From Prorocentrum cordatum (lineage: Eukaryota; Sar; Dinophyceae; Prorocentrales; Prorocentraceae): a stretch of 64,000 nt of DNA. A model generated the notes under the pieces. That model had not been told where the DNA came from and did no database searches. It saw only the letters and a program-made list of their open reading frames with translations. Each line of letters opens with the position of its first letter. The stretch's first letter is position 1. This document shows, piece after piece, positions 19,981 to 30,479 of the stretch. The stretch is taken from positions 43,292 to 107,291 of the forward strand of contig CAUYUJ010016370.1 in the NCBI GenBank assembly GCA_963575745.1. Direction: 5' to 3'. A program made the translations under genes and the position numbers.

Positions 19981-20157
19981 GTTGTACATCGTAATCCCAC
20001 TAGTTTGGTTTCTACCTGTATGGCTGGCTCGCTGATCCGGTCGAATCAGCGGGCCAGGGGCTACCGCGAACTTGCTATGCAGTGGTCCGTAGTCCCTGGC
20101 CCTAATAGCCTTGCTGCGCGGGTAACTCTTGTGGGGCCGAAGACCCAACTCTGGGAG
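19981..20157 (+). repeat. Two-hairpin structured repeat, copy 2
   Basis: The core is nearly identical to copy 1 (19489), differing by AACAACC versus AATAGCC. Homology also extends about 55 bp upstream (GTACATCGTAATCCCACTAG). It sits immediately upstream of a LINE remnant. Confidence 0.75.
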
Positions 20158-20158
20158 A

Positions 20159-22241
20159 CGCGCAGCAGGCAGACGACCCCCCATGCCCGTCCGACGGGCA
20201 GGCGCCGCGGGCTCCCGAGGAGGTCGTCGAGCTGGTAGGAGAAGCCGATGGTGGCGAGGACCCCTGGCCAGACGAGGAGGAGGACGTCTTCGGGCTAGGA
20301 GGCAGCTTCGGCGAGCCTGAGACCGAGCGGCAGCGGACGGCGGCAGCGGCAGCCACCAGGCAGCGAGGAGCCAGTCGGCAATGGCCTCGGAGGCTTCCGG
20401 GGCTGCCCGGAGGGCCGCCGCCCCCCCCTGCCGGCGCCAGGCCGTAGCCTTGACCTTTTCCAAGATGGGCCAGGCCTGTCCGGGGTCGCCGCCGCGACCG
20501 CCGCTGGCGCATCCGGCACCGCAGCCGGGGCCGCCGCCGGGGCCGCTGGAGCCGCCGGGGAGGCCATTGCAAGGGGGACAGGGGCCGCCGCCGGGGGGCC
20601 AGGGGGCTCGTCGCGGACCGTGTTTTCCCCTGGGGAAAAACCCAGTGTCTGGGGCCGCTCCCGGCCCCCGCCGGGGGCCCGCCCGGGCGCCGCCAGGGCC
20701 GCCGGGCGGCTCGTCGCGGGCGCTGGCGGGGCCGCGGCCGGCGGAGGCGCGGCCGCGGCAGTCGAGGGGCCCCTCGGAGGCGGCGGCGACGCCCGACCAG
20801 ACAGCCTGGAGGCGGAGTTCGAGGGCGTGGTCGTCTGCGACGGCTCGAAGTTGGGCAGCTCGCTGTGGGCCCAGACGGGCTGGGCGGCCATGGCGGTCGA
20901 CGCCGAGGGCAGAGCCACCGCGCAGGCCTGGGGCCCCCTGCCGGTCACCCAGCCGACCCAGCGCACAATCAAGCGCGCAGAGCTCTGGGGCTTCCTGCAG
21001 GTGCTGAGGCACATCAGGACGGAGGCATTGGGCGCGAGCGAGCCGTGCGTGATCTATACAGACCACCTGGCCATCGTGCTGGGGCTGCGCCGTGGCCGGG
21101 CGTGGTGCTGCAACGGCAAGCGCGCACGCCGTCGTCTGGAGGCAGATCTGGTTCTGCGCCGAGGACCGCGAGGTGCCCGTGAATGCGGCGAGGCACTGCA
21201 AGGCGCGAGAGGAGGGCGGCCCTCGGGAACCAAGAGGTGGACTGCTTGGCAAAGCAGGCCGCGGAGCTCGACGCGGGTTTCGGCAGGGACCAGGCGATCA
21301 AGGAAGCTAGCCAGAAGGTGGGGTGGGCGCTCCACGCATCGGCTGGTGGCACGAGCGGATTGACGACTGGAACGACATGCAGCCGATGCCGTCGGACAGG
21401 CCGCCGCCCAGGAAGGCGTGCACCAGCAGTCGCCCCCTCGACCTGGCCCAGCACGACCTCGAGGTTTTCGGCAAGGGCATTCGCTGCAGGGCCTGCATGA
21501 GGAAGGCCGCCTCCGCCTCGGCGCGCTGGAACTTGTTGGCCAGCCCGTGCGCGCCCATGCCGTGGAGGAGAATGGGCGCGCCTGAGGCGGACCCCAGGCA
21601 GATCGCGATCCTCGGGCGCCAGGCGGCTTGGGCGGGGCCGAGTGGCCAGCCTGACGGCGAGCGGAGGGCCGGCAGTGGCCACGAGTGGGTGACAGGAAGG
21701 GCCGCCATTGCGGCGTTTGGGGGGCCCTCGCGTGGCCTTGAGCCAGCTGCGACGGCGCGGAGCGACAGCGAGAAGATCGCTTACTTGCTCCGAGCAGCCG
21801 CGGGCCCAGTGCGAGAAGGCGTGAGGAGCCCCAGGGAGGCGCCGCAGGTCGAGGCGCTGGCCCCAGAGGGCGAGGCCGACATTGGCGAAGGGGGGTCCCG
21901 CTCCAGCGTGGCCGAGGAGCCGCCTGCGCGGCCAGTGGAGGCAGAGGCCGCCGCCGAGGCAGGCGGGCCCGCGCCTGCAGCGAGGCCGAGGGCGCCGCCG
22001 AACAAGCGGCCCGAGCGGGGCCCTCGGCGCGTGCGAAAAAGTCCACGTGGTCCGCGAGGTGCACGGCTACGTGGTCTGCGCAGCGTGCGGGGCCCACGCC
22101 AGGCGGCGGAGGGAGGGCCTGGCCAGAGGGTGCCCAGGCTGGCCCGCCAACCCCAGCAGGGCCGACAGGGTGCGACGCCGGAGAGCGGACCGCATCCTTC
22201 GAGGCCTCCACCCGAAGGCCAACAGGAGCCTGGACGAGTGA
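20159..22241 (+). pseudogene. LINE remnant: RNase H domain and 3' Cys motif, frameshifted
   Basis: This is the 3' portion of a non-LTR retrotransposon. The RNase H domain, which degrades RNA in RNA-DNA hybrids, begins around 20830 with VVCDGSKLG (first Asp). It continues with KRAELWGFLQ (Glu, about 20970) and CVIYTDHLAI (second Asp, about 21048). A frame change near 21120 leads to WRQIWFCAEDREVPV, and a further change leads to GNQEVDCLAKQAA (last Asp, about 21230). Downstream is the linker WWHERIDDW (about 21340), then VCAACGAHARRR (about 22075) like the C-terminal Cys motif of such elements. At least three frame changes are needed, and no RT domain precedes it (20159-20800 is Ala/Pro/Gly-rich linker), so it is 5'-truncated and dead. 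Copies 2 and 3 of the two-hairpin repeat bracket it. Confidence 0.7.
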
Positions 22242-22421
22242 GGGGGGCAGGGCAGCGCAGCGATTATTCATGAATAGTGTGTGCATGTCTTGCCTGTGCG
22301 CGAATTATCTTGATAATTCTGCGTTGCAAATTATGGGTACCTCGCATGGGTACATCGCACGTGCACGCATCATTACACTCGCTCGGAATCTCTCGAAACT
22401 CACCCCCTCTACAATCACACA

Positions 22422-22560
22422 GCATGGTTGGCTTGCTGATCCGGTCGAATCAGCGGGCCAGTGGCTACCGCGAACTTGCTATGCAGTGGTCCGTAGTCCC
22501 TGGCCCTAACAGCCTTGCTGCGCGGGTAACTCTTGCGGGGCCGAAGCCCCAGCTCTAGGA
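22422..22560 (+). repeat. Two-hairpin structured repeat, copy 3
   Basis: The core matches copies 1 and 2 with one change in the hairpin II 5' arm (CCAGTGGC). It begins about 180 bp after the LINE Cys motif. Confidence 0.75.
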
Positions 22561-22656
22561 GACGTCATGTCTCTGCACGTACAACAATCATCATGGATAC
22601 ATCCCGTACGAAACGATCGTACGACTCTCATGCAGCAATCTCTGGCTCACGAGGGC

Positions 22657-22741
22657 CCTGGATTTTGGCTCAAATCGGGCACCCATGATTTAGGCTCCAA
22701 TCGGGCACCCGGGATTTTGGCTCGAATCGGGCACCTGGGAG
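22657..22741 (+). repeat. Three tandem units containing an SL-like core
   Basis: Units of about 27 bp, each with GATTTTGGCTCAAATCGGGC or a near variant (second unit GATTTAGGCTCC, third GATTTTGGCTCG). The core ATTTTGGCTCAA equals the 3' half of the dinoflagellate spliced leader, but it is embedded in a repeat, so a retroposition origin is uncertain. Confidence 0.6.
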
Positions 22742-22752
22742 CGCTCAAAATA

Positions 22753-22786
22753 AAACCCCGCCATAAGCCTCCTTAGGGCGGGGTTT
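22753..22786. repeat. Perfect GC-rich hairpin
   Basis: AAACCCCGCC (22753-22762) pairs exactly with GGCGGGGTTT (22777-22786) across a 14-nt loop. The shape resembles an intrinsic terminator, but the setting is eukaryotic, so I treat it only as a palindrome. Confidence 0.7.
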
Positions 22787-22837
22787 CGGAGGATGGAGTT
22801 AGAGGCCAAGGCCCCGCGGGTGGAGGGCCACCCTGTT

Positions 22838-22938
22838 CTGTATGGCTGGCTTGCTGATCCAGTCGAATCAGCGGGTCAGGGGCTACCGCGAACTTGCTAT
22901 GCAGTGGTCCGTAGTCCCTGGCCCTAACAGCCCTGCTT
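22838..22938 (+). repeat. Two-hairpin structured repeat, copy 4 (3'-truncated)
   Basis: Conserved through both hairpins with three substitutions (ATCCAGTCG, GGGTCAGG). It then diverges after CTAACAGCCCTGC. Confidence 0.7.
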
Positions 22939-23169
22939 CTGGCAAACTGACCTGCCTAGGGTATTGGGGACACGGTACACAGTGACCCCACTGCATGCGT
23001 GATGACGCGTTTCGTGCACAAGCAAACCGAATTAAGCCTTTGTCGCCCCGACCCCCACTCCCTGGTCCTCGTGGTCGGGGTGCTCATCGGAACCCAGCTG
23101 GGATCCTTAAAGGCTGCCCCGCGCGTCCCCGACCACACCGAGAACCAAGGAGGCTGGGGGGTCATCGGC

Positions 23170-23650
23170 ACGGGGAGGAAGAGGAGGAGGAGCAGGAGCA
23201 GGAGCAGGAGGAGGAGAGGAGGAGGAGGAGGATGGGAGAGGAGGAGGAGGAGGAGGAGGAGGGAGGAGGAGGAGGAGGAGGAGGAGGAGGAGGAGGAGGA
23301 GGAGGAGGAGGGAGGAGGAGGAGGAGGAGGAGGAGGAAACATAATAATAATATAATAAGAATAAGACGAAGAAGAAGAAGCATACTAATAGCACTAACAA
23401 CGATAATACTAATAATAATGATAATAATAATGATAATAATAATGATAGTAGTAGTAGTAATGATAATAATTTTAGTAATGAGAAGAAGACGAATGAGAAC
23501 AGGACTAATAAGAAGACGAATACTACTAATAAAAATACGAATACAACATTAAAACCATAATAGTAATAGTAATACTAATGATAATAACAATGATAAGAAT
23601 GATACGAATAAGAAGAATATGAATAATAATAATGTGAAAAAGAGGAGGAG
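23170..23650. repeat. GGA tract fused to an AT-rich AAT/ATA triplet tract
   Basis: 23175-23337 is GGA repeat. From 23338 to about 23640 it changes abruptly to (AAT)n/(ATA)n/(GAA)n triplets. This is by far the most AT-rich stretch of the window. Both halves are triplet-based, as if one repeat mutated or slipped into another. Confidence 0.9.
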
Positions 23651-23699
23651 GAGGTGGTAGAGGAGGAGGAGGAGGAGAATGAGGAGCTAAGCTGCACGA

Positions 23700-25900
23700 G
23701 AAGGGGATCAAGGAGTATGATTAGGAGTCAAGATATCCAGGTCGGACGAGTCAGCGGGCCCCGCCCATGTCCACCGACCCTGAACCATGTGCGGCACAAC
23801 TTGGAATTGGAACGCGTTCCCACCTTGCGAACAGAATACGCTCGCGCACGGTCCCGTTTCCGACGACTTTGCGAAGTGACAGCTTCGCGGACCGCGCAGA
23901 GGCGTGAGCAGAACTGCAAGAGTTCCTTGCACGGGGCTGCGCCGGGAGCGCAAGTCTGCCGCTCCTGGGCGGTGAGCGCGGCGAATGGCTTTCTCACCCG
24001 ACCGGATTCGCTTAAGATAGCGTGAGCGGGTGGGAGGGGTCCCTCTAGGGCACTCCTTGCCCAACCCCCAAAGCTGTTCGTCCCAAAAAGTTTCATACAC
24101 GGCATGACACCACACATTGTGACTATGATGCAGCCTCAAAACAAAGGGAGCGGTGCCCCCCCCCAGCGATGTGCAACTCCGGCCCCCTCTGGGAGAGCCC
24201 GAAGGGAGCCATCTGCCGAGGCTCGCTGGAAGCACGACGAGGCTCTCCACCCCCGCAGCCCACAGATCGACGCGAGGAGCCTGGGCACCCGGCGGCCCCG
24301 ACGCCCCGACTTGCGGAGCACCCGCGAGAGCTGCCAGGCACCGACGAGGGTATCAGGACACAGGCGGACGGGGGCTCTGACGGTGCGAGCCGCTCCAGCG
24401 GCCTCTCGCCGCGCGGGGCCCAGCGCGCGGGCGGGGAGAGGGGGGGGGGGCGAGAACCACCCACGCACCTTGCGACGCGCTTACGAAGAGGGGCCCAGAG
24501 GCCCCCGTCGAGTCTAAGCGGGCCCGGGAGGAGCACCCAATGTCGGGGCCGAGGGGCCCGAGGGGGTGCGTGAGCAGGAGGAGGCGGGGGGACTCCTTCA
24601 CTCGCGACCTCGCGACCCTCACCCGCCCACGTCCTCGGGCCTCGGGCCCCGCGCCCGCTCCCCCGCGTGCGGAGCGCGCGCCGCGCGGCCCGCGCCCTGG
24701 CCGCAGCCGCGCAGTGGAACGCCTGGGTGCTCCACCTCGGGCGCCTGCGCCATGGCCGCTTGGGGCAGCCTGACGCTGTGGGCCACTCAGGAGAGAAACA
24801 AAAACACACAGACACCATTAATCCTCGATTCCCCCGGAAATATGGGAAAATATGGGAAGTGGGGGGGAAGACAGAAACCCAGAACATATGGGGAAATATT
24901 TGATTTGTGTGTATTTATTTGTGCGTCCCAGGGCCCCTTCAAACACTTCGCCTGCCAGCACATCCGCCATGGCGTTGCCACGCGCCCCCCGACGACCGGG
25001 CGACCCAAAACACTTGCGCCACGCCCAGCGCCATGTTCGAGCAAGATGAGATACGGACGGCGCTTGGGCAAGAGGTACGTGTCGCCCATTCGCGCGCGAC
25101 CGCGTGTTCGACGACTCGGCGAGCGAATGTTTGATGAAGTTGGAGGCCCAGCGGGAGCTCAATTCTCTCTCGGCGCCAAGGCGAGGGCAAAATTTCGCCC
25201 TCCCGCGCGTGATGCGCGCCCCGTCCCATTCCTGCCATGCACTCTGTAGCGTCGTCGACAAACATTCCGTGCTGAGAGGGGGCACGTAGGTTTTGTATTG
25301 ATTTTGGCGTGTACGATCGAACCGCCCAAATCGACTGGCCATCAGCTGGTGATGTTGTAGAGTGTATGCTGCGGGGTACATCCGATCATGAGGGGAAGAG
25401 AGGGTAGTAGTAGAAGCAGGAGGAGAAGTCAGAAGCAGAAGATATGAGCCGCAGGATAAGGAGGAGGAGGAGGAGCCACAGGCGGCGCAGCCGAAGGGGG
25501 ACACCGGTCAGCGGCAGCAGCGGGAGCGACGGGGACCCAGGCATCTGACGAGGCCCTTCCGTTTCGATGATCCTCAGGACGCGTGCCAGCCCAATGTGTG
25601 TTGTCCCCGCTCAGCTCCGACGACAGCATCCAGCCCGCCTCGGCCCTCACTGCACCGCCCACGTCGTGCGGAGGGGACGCGGTGACGCCATGGACGAGCG
25701 CACGTTGGCGCCAACACGTTGTGAGGACCATCCATTGTTTGTAGCGCGATTGCTGTAGGGTCATGGCATCTCCCTGTCGACTTCTTCTTACTATTATTAT
25801 GGTTGCTTCTCTTTCTTATTCTCTTTCGTATCTCAGCACGCCCTCTCGCCCCCACCTCGTTGGCGCGCATGCCCAGGGCCATGGTGCGCAGCCCCTCTCC
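23700..25900. other. Non-coding sequence, no recognised gene
   Basis: GC-rich with overlapping ORFs on both strands and no domain. It contains a short GGA tract (about 25385-25480). Nothing supportable as a gene. Confidence 0.45.
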
Positions 25901-25917
25901 TTGTTAGCCGTCAGCCC

Positions 25918-26165
25918 ACCCTATCGGGCCCACTTCGATCCGATCGATCCGATTCGATGTCGAGTCCGACCGACTCGACCCGATTCGATTCGGATTCGAT
26001 TCGGATGCTCCGACGATGCGATGAAACCCGATGCTTGCACGGCGCTGTTGTGCATGGCGCAGCCGATCCGATTCAACCCCGACTTCATGCCAGTGCGGCC
26101 CGTTCCGACGCACGTTCCGGTCCGATCCGATTTCCCGATTCGATGCCGATGTATCCTGCTTGGAA
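25918..26165 (+). repeat. GATCCGATTCGAT-type dispersed repeat, copy 1
   Basis: Dense in GATCCGA and GATTCGA units. It shares with 44757-44940 the ordered blocks CCGACGATGCGATG, CCCGATGCTTGCACGGCG (variant), GGCGCAGCCGATCCGATTC and GATTCGATGCCGATG. It is probably a decayed repeat element. Confidence 0.6.
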
Positions 26166-26881
26166 CCCTCTCCGTGCACCCTTCTGGAGATGCAACACCT
26201 GAGACGTTCATTGGCGTTGATGTATCCGTGACTCGGTGAAACATCCGACCTACTCAGGCATAATCCCGCTCACTTCGGTCTCATCCCGCCTAATTTGGCC
26301 CAGCCCGGCTTAACCACAGGCCTGACTAGGTTCATCCGACTCAGTGTCCCCTCAATCGGCCCTATTAGGTCTTAGTGGTGTTTGCGAAGACCTCCAGAAG
26401 TTGCATATTACTCCTCTACGGTGCTCCTTTTCTCAGAGGAGCAAGAGGTCATGATAATGATGCGCTCCGAGATTCCCAGGGTTCCCCAGACTTCTTGGCG
26501 TTCAATGGTCGCTGCATAAACGAGGTCCGCTGGATACTCAGGAAGTCCTGGACCTTAATTGCATCATGATTGGTAAGGCTTCGGTTTGCACTCAAGCAGC
26601 CCCCCCAGGCACAGTCGGGCCGCTGAAGAAGAAGCCCTTTTTCGTTGGGGAGGGGCTCAGTGTTCCTTAATTGTTTTACAGTTTGCCTCAGGTGTTCCTT
26701 CTGTTTTCTTTGGGAAATCGAAGTTTCACTTATGGGGAAAACGGCCTAGTTTCTTTTTCAGGGTTCCATATGACAGCGTTTCGACTGTAATCCTGGCTGG
26801 CCTCAACAGGTCCCCTGAGCAGTCCCAGCTGGCCTCAAGAAGCCTCCTTCGTAGCCCGAGGCGGTCTCACCATCTCAACCC

Positions 26882-26923
26882 TGGGGCGCGGAGCGCCCCA
26901 GGGGCGCCGCCGGAGGCGGCGCC
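26882..26923. repeat. Double hairpin, both with GGA triloops
   Basis: TGGGGCGC-GGA-GCGCCCCA (26882-26900) is followed by GGCGCCGCC-GGA-GGCGGCGCC (26903-26923). Both stems are perfect (8 and 9 bp). The architecture resembles the double-hairpin elements described in some organelle genomes. Confidence 0.8.
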
Positions 26924-27478
26924 AGGTTGCTGAGATTGCCCTTGGCTACTCGGGGGGCCTGTTGAGGCCAGCTGGACCTGCTCGGGGGGGCCCGTTCAGG
27001 CCAGCCAGGACTGTCTGGGGGGGCTGTCTGCGCGCAGCTCGAAGCCTTACCAACGACATCATCTTTGGTACCCGGCGATTTGAGCAGCGTTGCAACATAG
27101 CAAGACAAAAATCACAGCTGGAGCCCAGGACCCAGTCTCTCTGCGCCATTTTTCAAGCTGGATCGATCTGTGAGGGTCCCAGGTCCCAGGGCCCGAACTT
27201 ATGCGGAAACGCCCGACTCGAACAAATTGCGACGCCAGGAACCCAGGGATTCTCCTATTTCTCTTTAGATATTCAGCTCTCCGATTTTTTCGATGCGTGG
27301 ACCCCTGGAGGTCTGGACAACTTCCCCAGTGCCAGCTTCTCATCCTGAGCCCTCTTTTGGCGGTCCCGGGGCCCGCGTTGAGGGCCCAGGTCGAAAGAAG
27401 CCAAAACCCGGCCGTCCCAATTTTTTGGAAGCCTCCCCACCTGCGAACCTCCATCGCCGAGATCCTCGAAGCCCACGA

Positions 27479-27636
27479 TTACCAGCCTGGAACACATCCC
27501 TCTCCCTATGCTGGACATCTCCTCATCACGATGCCAATCTTAGGGATTCCCTTATTGTTTGAGGGCGCATTCCTAAGATTGTCGTCGCCTTTTGGCGTGT
27601 CAATCTTAGGGATAGGGATACGTTCGAGGCTGGTAA
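27479..27636 (+). mobile_element. 158-bp MITE, copy 1
   Basis: The ends are TTACCAGCCTGGAAC on the left and its near inverse GTTCGAGGCTGGTAA on the right, with about 30-bp TIRs that include ATCCCT and TAGGGAT. The interior is palindromic around CAATCTTAGGGATTCCC. A second copy of the same length in the opposite orientation is at 61577-61734. Copy 1 is unusual in lying between perfect 24-bp direct repeats (27455-27478 and 27641-27664, core GAGATCCTCGAAGCCCACGA). Confidence 0.85.
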
Positions 27637-27819
27637 CCACCGCCGAGATCCTCGAAGCCCACGAGACGCCCCCGGAACCCTCGAACCCCGCGCGGCGGCG
27701 GCGGCTACGAGCCCCTCCTGGGCGCTGGGCGGCGCGGCCGAGCCGCGCGCCGCGCCGAGGGCCGCCCCGGCGACGCCCGGCGTACCCTCCCTCGGCATCG
27801 CTCGGACGTGTGCACGTTT

Positions 27820-27890
27820 CCCTCCTCCTCCTCCTCCTCCTCCTCCTCCTCCTCCTCCTCCTCCTCCCCCTCCTCCTCCTCTTTCGGTCG
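27820..27890. repeat. TCC microsatellite
   Basis: Nearly pure TCC repeats. Confidence 0.9.
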
Positions 27891-27897
27891 GGGGCGG

Positions 27898-28083
27898 CAA
27901 AGAGGGGGGGGTGACTAGGAGGAGGGGGATATCATGGCGGGGGCCGTGCTATTTCCCCAGATTTCATGGCGCCTCTTCTCATTTCGTTACGTCCCTGGCC
28001 CCCCCGCTGGGCCGCGCACATGCAGCTGGTCATGATTTGCACCTCCCCCTCTTGGACACCTCCACTCTTGGCCCTTGGCCGAT
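27898..28083 (+). repeat. Direct duplication, left copy
   Basis: Aligns with 28487-28670 over about 185 bp: GAGGGGGGTGA start, TCATGGCGGGGG, CAGATTTCA, GGCGCCTCTTC, and CTCTTGGACACC end blocks. I estimate roughly 80% identity by eye. The spacer between the copies holds a separate MITE. Confidence 0.65.
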
Positions 28084-28341
28084 CCCGATTCGGCGAGGAC
28101 AATCGAGGAGCATCCGTGATCATGTGGCGAAAGAGCCACGCACGAAACCGAACAAAAGGCGCAGGGAGTGGCCGTCCGAGCGAGTGGCGAGCTCCCAAAC
28201 CCGCACCGCAGGCCTCGCTGCGCCTGGAGCGGGACGGCCCAGGCCGCTGGCGGGCCGCCGAGGCGCCTGGCTCCGGCCGCCCGGCCCGCCGCCGCCCCTC
28301 GGGAGGGCGCTGCGTCGTCGGGGGCGGCCAGGAGTCACCGA

Positions 28342-28479
28342 GCGCGTTCCACTACTCGCAAAGTGCCTACTCGCAAACGTTCGACAACAAACAACGTGTC
28401 TCCGTGTGGTGGATCGTGAATCCCCCTCGGCGGGTCCAGCCCGGTTGCGAGTAGCTACTCTGCGAGTAGTGGAACGCGC
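28342..28479. mobile_element. 138-bp TIR element (MITE)
   Basis: The left end begins GCGCGTTCCACTACTCGCAA and the right end, reversed, begins GCGCGTTCCACTACTCGCAG. The TIRs extend to about 35 bp (to TACTCGCAA) with four mismatches. No clear target duplication is seen. The right end abuts the second copy of the direct duplication at 28487. Confidence 0.8.
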
Positions 28480-28486
28480 TTGTCTA

Positions 28487-28670
28487 AAGAGGGGGGTGAT
28501 GACGGGGGGGGAAGATCTCATGGCGGGGGTCAGGAGATCTCCTCAGATTTCAGGGCGCCTCTTCGTATTTCAATGCGCCCCTGGACCCCCCCCCCTCGGG
28601 GCTGCGCACGTGCCGCCGGCCATGAGTTGCGCCCCCCCCTCTTGGACACCCCCCTTCTTGGCCGCCCCCG
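28487..28670 (+). repeat. Direct duplication, right copy
   Basis: Partner of 27898-28083, starting just after the MITE at 28342-28479. Confidence 0.65.
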
Positions 28671-28886
28671 ACGTCAGAGGAGAGTCGTTCGAGGCACCGG
28701 CAGTTGGCCTTCGGGGGGGCCCCTCGTCGCCACGGCCGGACGCAGCGCGGAAACCCGGTGCGTTTGGACCCGGGAAGGGGCCGGGGGGCCGATTCTTCTG
28801 AATTCCCAGTGTCTCGAGCCGGCTTGCTCTGAGTTAGGGAGGGGGAAAGGCTCAGTCGAAAGAGAATCGACAGTATAAACATACAC

Positions 28887-28988
28887 TTTGTACGGTCCGC
28901 GCGGATTTCTTGGATCGGCGCTGGGTCCCCCTAGCGCGCGCCAGGGAGGGGTCCAGTGCAGGTCCAGGAAATCCGTGCGTACCGTGGA
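28887..28988. repeat. Inverted-repeat element, copy 1
   Basis: GTACGGTCCGCGCGGATTTC on the left pairs imperfectly with GGAAATCCGTGCGTACCGT on the right. A related but more decayed copy lies at about 44267-44402, where it also carries a double hairpin. Confidence 0.6.
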
Positions 28989-29159
28989 CAGCTCATGTTT
29001 GTTATATGCATTTAAATTATCCCGGCAAAGCAACCTAACAGCGATGTGTATAAGCATATCTGGAAGCATTCCCCTTAAGATTCAGGTGAGAATCCAGTTT
29101 TAGAATTCTGCTGTTCTCGCAGTCGCAGTCGCATTCGCAACGACAGTCACAGTGGCAAC

Positions 29160-29345
29160 GGCCTTAGGATCCAATGGAATCCTGAGGATTCCTACGGGAT
29201 TCCTGAGGATTCCTAAGGGTTCCTAGGGAATCCTAAGGATTACGAAGGATTCCTGAGGATGCTTAACTATGCCTACGGATTCCTCAGGATGCCTACGGAT
29301 TCCCAAGGATTCCTAGGGATTCCTGAGGATTCCTATGGATTCCTA
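29160..29345. repeat. GGATTCCT minisatellite
   Basis: Degenerate 8-12-bp units of GGATTCCT(A/G)(A/C)G, about 15 copies. Confidence 0.85.
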
Positions 29346-29998
29346 CGGATGCCTCAGCCTGCCTCAGTTTCAACCTCAGCCTCAGCCTGCCTCGGCTTGC
29401 CTCAGCCTCAGCCTCAGCCTGCCTCGGCCTCAGCCTCAGCCTGCGTTAGCCTCGGCCTCAGCCTGCGTTAGCCTCAGCCTCAGCCTGCCTCAGCCTCAGC
29501 CTGCCTCAGCCTCAGCCTGCCTCAGCCTCAGCCTCAGCCTCAGCCTCAGCCTGCCTCGGCCTCAGCCTCAGCCTGCCTCGGCTTGCCTCGGCCTCAGCCT
29601 CAGCCTGCCTCGGCCTCAGCCTCAGGCTCTGCCTCAGCCTCAGCCTCAGCCTGCCTCGGCCTCAGCCTGCATCAGCCTCAGCCTCAGCCTGCCTCAGCCG
29701 CAGCTTGCCTCAGCCTCAGCCTCAGCCACAGCCTCAGCCTCAGCCTCAGCCTGCCTCAGCCAGCCTCAGCCTCAGCCTCAGCCTCAGCAGCCTGCCTCAG
29801 CCTCAGTCTCAGCCTGCCTCAGCCTCAGCCTCAGCCTCAGCCTCAGCCTGCCTCGGCCTCAGCCTGCGTCAGCCTCAGCCTCAGCCTGCCTCAGTCTCAG
29901 CCTGCCTCAGCCTCAGCCTCAGCCTGCCTCGGCGTGCCTCAGCCTCAGCCTCAGCCTGCCTCGGCCTCAGCCTGCCTCGGCCTCAGCCTACCTCAGCT
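29346..29998. repeat. CCTCAG hexamer minisatellite, about 650 bp
   Basis: Units of CCTCAG with CCTGCCTCGG variants. It keeps Gln-Pro-rich and Ser-Ala-rich frames open in all three plus-strand frames, so the long ORFs across it are repeat artefacts. Confidence 0.95.
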
Positions 29999-30262
29999 CG
30001 GGCATTCAAAATATGGCACAGGACTGGTGTTCTGGGAACGCGGAGATCACGAAGTGACCCACAGTTGGCTCCAGGCAATCAAAATATGGTACAGGAATGG
30101 TGTTTTGGGAACACGAAGAACACGAAGTGGCCTACAGCTAGCTCCGGGCATTCAAAATGTGGCCTGGGAATGGTGTTCTGGGAACACGAAGAACACGAAG
30201 TGGCCTACAGTTGGCTCCAGGCATTCAAAATGTGGCCTGGGAATTGTGTTCTGGGAACAGAA
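29999..30262 (+). repeat. Tandem repeat of about 76 bp, four units
   Basis: Each unit contains GGGCATTCAAAATRTGGC, GGTGTTCTGGGAAC and ACGAAGTGGCCTACAG. The units read from 29999 to about 30262. The last is truncated. Confidence 0.85.
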
Positions 30263-30479
30263 TCTGTAGGAATCCATAGGAAACTATAGGAATCTATAGG
30301 TGTCCTGGGGAGTCCCCAGATTCCCCGGATTCCCTCGGATTCCCCCGGCATCCGCCCAGACCCCCCTGGGGAGTCAAGATGCTCTCTTTTGAGCCCACTA
30401 GAAACCTATCAGTCTTCGCTGTTAGGTAGAAGTCCCCCAGCCAACGTAGGGGGGGGGGGTGGGCATGATCGGGGGGGAC

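Noticed and set aside
22753-22786. Bacterial origin of the segment based on a terminator-like hairpin.
   Set aside because: No bacterial genes, ribosome-binding sites or operon structure nearby. The surroundings are eukaryotic repeats.
29335-30289. Gln/Pro-rich and Ala/Ser-rich repeat proteins.
   Set aside because: All three plus-strand frames are open because the hexamer repeat lacks stops. No unique flanking coding sequence.
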